Assembly (NCBI GenBank): GCA_016927175.1
Contig: JAFGNC010000311.1
Coordinates: 1-6,833, forward strand
Direction of reading: 5' to 3'
Source of the DNA: Gammaproteobacteria bacterium
GTDB taxonomy: Bacteria > Pseudomonadota > Gammaproteobacteria > Steroidobacterales > Rariloculaceae
DNA: 6,833 nt
A program made the position numbers and the translations under genes. A model generated the notes under the pieces. The model saw only the letters and a list, made by a program, of their open reading frames with translations. It made no database searches and had not been told where the DNA came from. This document shows positions 5,672 through 6,833 of this stretch, piece after piece; position 1 is the first letter of the stretch, and the number at the start of each line of letters is the position of its first letter.

Positions 5672-6193
5672 ATGACGCTGACGCGTAACGGCGCCCTGAC
5701 GGATCGGGCGCTCGAGACTCTGGCGCGCCGGGCCGGCGAGGCGCTCGGGCGGCGCGGCTGGACCGCGGCGACGGCCGAGTCGTGCACGGGCGGCTGGGTC
5801 GCGAAGGCGCTGACCGACGTGCCGGGCAGCTCCGGATGGTTCGGCACCGGCTTCGTCACGTATTCGAACTCGGCCAAGCAGGCGCTGCTGGCCGTCCCGG
5901 CCCCCATGCTCGACGAGCACGGCGCGGTCAGCGAGGAGGTCGTCCGGCACATGGCCGCGAGCGCCCGCCGGCAGGCGCAGGCGGACGTCGCCGTCGCGAT
6001 CAGCGGCGTCGCGGGGCCTGGCGGCGGGACCGCGGCGAAGCCGGTCGGCACCGTCTGGTTCGCCTGGGCCGATCCCGCGGGCGTCGAGGCGCAACGGCGG
6101 CGTCTGGACGGCGATCGGGACGCGGTCCGCAGGCAGAGCGTCGCCGTGGCGTTGGAAGGCCTGATCGAGCGCGTGGAGCGGGAGGGCCGATGA
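5672..6193 (+). CDS. pncC: Nicotinamide-nucleotide amidohydrolase (stand-alone CinA C-terminal domain)
   Basis: This 173-residue protein matches the CinA C-terminal (PncC) family, which deamidates nicotinamide mononucleotide to nicotinate mononucleotide and ammonia, recycling the NMN released by NAD-dependent DNA ligase. Family motifs in order: TAESCTGGWVAKALTDVPGSS (34-54), GFVTYSNSAKQALLAV (60-75), GAVSEEVVRHMA (84-95), AVAISGVAGPGGGTAAKPVGTVWFA (107-131) and the GDRDAVRRQSVAVAL helix (147-161). The length is close to stand-alone enzymes such as the E. coli protein; the N-terminal MoCF-like domain of full CinA is absent, and no sequence upstream encodes it. The enzyme is cytoplasmic. Its TGA overlaps the next gene's ATG (ATGA), so the two are probably translated together. 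In many gammaproteobacteria this gene lies near recA; whether recA follows here is outside the window. Confidence 0.95.
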   Translation: MTLTRNGALTDRALETLARRAGEALGRRGWTAATAESCTGGWVAKALTDVPGSSGWFGTGFVTYSNSAKQALLAVPAPMLDEHGAVSEEVVRHMAASARRQAQADVAVAISGVAGPGGGTAAKPVGTVWFAWADPAGVEAQRRRLDGDRDAVRRQSVAVALEGLIERVEREGR

Positions 6194-6819
6194 GCGGCGG
6201 CGAACGCGGCCGCGACGGCCACGAGCCCGCCGGGCGGCCGGCCTCGCCGGAGGATCCTGAGCGCCCGGAGTCGGCGGAGTCGGCGGAGTCGGCGCAAGAC
6301 GAGGCCGCGTCGCGCCGCCGCCGCGTCTTTTTCGCGCTGTGGCCGGACGAGTCGACGCGCGGCGCGATCTCGAGGGCGAGCCGTAAAGCCGTGCGGCTGT
6401 CCGGCGGGCGGCCGACGGCGAAGCGGAATCTGCACATCACCGTCGCGTTCCTGGGGCACGTGGACCCGGACGCGCTCGAGCGCGCGGCGAGCGTGCCGCC
6501 GGTCGAGACGGGGCCATTCGAGCTCGTGCTGGACCGGCTCGGCTATTTCAGGGAGGCGCGCGCGCTGTGGCTCGGACCCTCCGAGATGCCGCCGGCGCTG
6601 GCGGCCCTCGAGCAGTCGCTGTGGGACGGGCTCGAGCAGGCCGGGTTCGAGCGGGAGCCGCGCATCTACCGGCCGCACCTGACGCTCGCCCGCCGCGCGC
6701 GCGGCGTCGACGAGACGGTGCCGCCGGTGCACTGGAACGCGTCGGCGCTGACGCTCGTCGAGTCCATCGCGCTGCCGCGCGGCGTCCACTACGAGCCGCT
6801 GCAGGACTGGCCGCTCTAA
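6190..6819 (+). CDS. thpR: RNA 2',3'-cyclic phosphodiesterase (2'-5' RNA ligase family) with N-terminal extension
   Basis: This 209-residue protein belongs to the 2H phosphoesterase superfamily. The two catalytic HxTx motifs are intact: LHITVAFLG (H82, T84) and RPHLTLARR (H163, T165). Family members hydrolyse 2',3'-cyclic phosphate RNA ends and can join tRNA halves by 2'-5' bonds in vitro; the cellular role is poorly defined. The conserved domain starts at RVFFALWPDE (45-54). Ahead of it is a low-complexity extension of about 44 residues rich in Gly, Glu, Pro, Ser, Ala and Arg, including three ESA repeats; the family is usually about 175-180 residues. The ATG at 6190 overlaps the pncC stop by four bases, and GGAGGG (6181-6186) is only three bases upstream, with an alternative GGAG 11 bases away. 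A later start would need a non-ATG codon, since no in-frame ATG lies before the domain. It ends in tandem stops TAATAA (6817-6822). Confidence 0.93.
   Translation: MSGGERGRDGHEPAGRPASPEDPERPESAESAESAQDEAASRRRRVFFALWPDESTRGAISRASRKAVRLSGGRPTAKRNLHITVAFLGHVDPDALERAASVPPVETGPFELVLDRLGYFREARALWLGPSEMPPALAALEQSLWDGLEQAGFEREPRIYRPHLTLARRARGVDETVPPVHWNASALTLVESIALPRGVHYEPLQDWPL
6268..6294 (+). repeat. Three exact 9-bp tandem repeats in the thpR linker
   Basis: GAGTCGGCG is repeated exactly three times and is in frame, encoding Glu-Ser-Ala three times (residues 27-35) in the low-complexity extension. As the unit is a multiple of three, slippage would change linker length without breaking the frame. 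Confidence 0.9.
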
Positions 6820-6833
6820 TAAAAAGGGTCAGA

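Noticed and set aside
4366..6789. Minus-strand open frame of 807 codons opposite the glycosyltransferase, pncC and thpR
   Set aside because: It is antisense to three genes with clear family motifs. Its composition is Arg-, Ala- and Pro-rich with no domain, as expected for a mirror frame in GC-rich DNA.

Overview
The window is GC-rich bacterial DNA (about two thirds G+C by eye), densely coded, with seven complete protein genes and one partial one. The fragment at the left end looks like the last strand of a TonB-dependent outer-membrane receptor, so a Gram-negative host is likely. A high-GC proteobacterium, probably gamma- or betaproteobacterial, fits the gene content, but the sequence does not settle the taxon. 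No tRNA, rRNA, CRISPR array, insertion sequence or transposase was seen.

Left part (1-4390) reads as a small catabolic or uptake module. On the plus strand, the receptor tail is followed after 71 bases by a Tat-exported amidohydrolase-2 family enzyme. Converging on it from the minus strand is a tight three-gene set, in transcription order: an iron-dependent alcohol dehydrogenase (GTG start), a 12-helix major facilitator transporter (its ATG shares one base with the dehydrogenase stop, TAATG), and a small SnoaL/NTF2-like protein whose start lies 56 bases inside the transporter gene. A plausible job is capture of an organic compound at the outer membrane, hydrolysis in the periplasm, import as an organic acid or similar solute, then oxidation or reduction and isomerisation or dehydration in the cytoplasm. 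The substrate cannot be read from the sequence. The convergent gap (1177-1444) holds the most striking non-coding structure: a perfect 34-bp inverted repeat enclosing a second, perfect 11-bp hairpin.

Right part (4513-6833) is housekeeping-like and all on the plus strand: a GT4-family glycosyltransferase, a stand-alone CinA C-terminal domain protein (PncC, NMN deamidase), and a ThpR-type RNA 2',3'-cyclic phosphodiesterase that overlaps pncC by four bases (ATGA) and has an unusual low-complexity N-terminal extension. The divergent gap of 122 bases (4391-4512) separates the two modules. Its TATGAT hexamer lies six bases before the glycosyltransferase GTG, so that gene may be transcribed without a leader.

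I found no clear novel defence or mobile system. The observations most worth following are the nested palindrome, the possible leaderless start, the overprinted transporter tail and the coupling of an outer-membrane receptor with a Tat-exported hydrolase.
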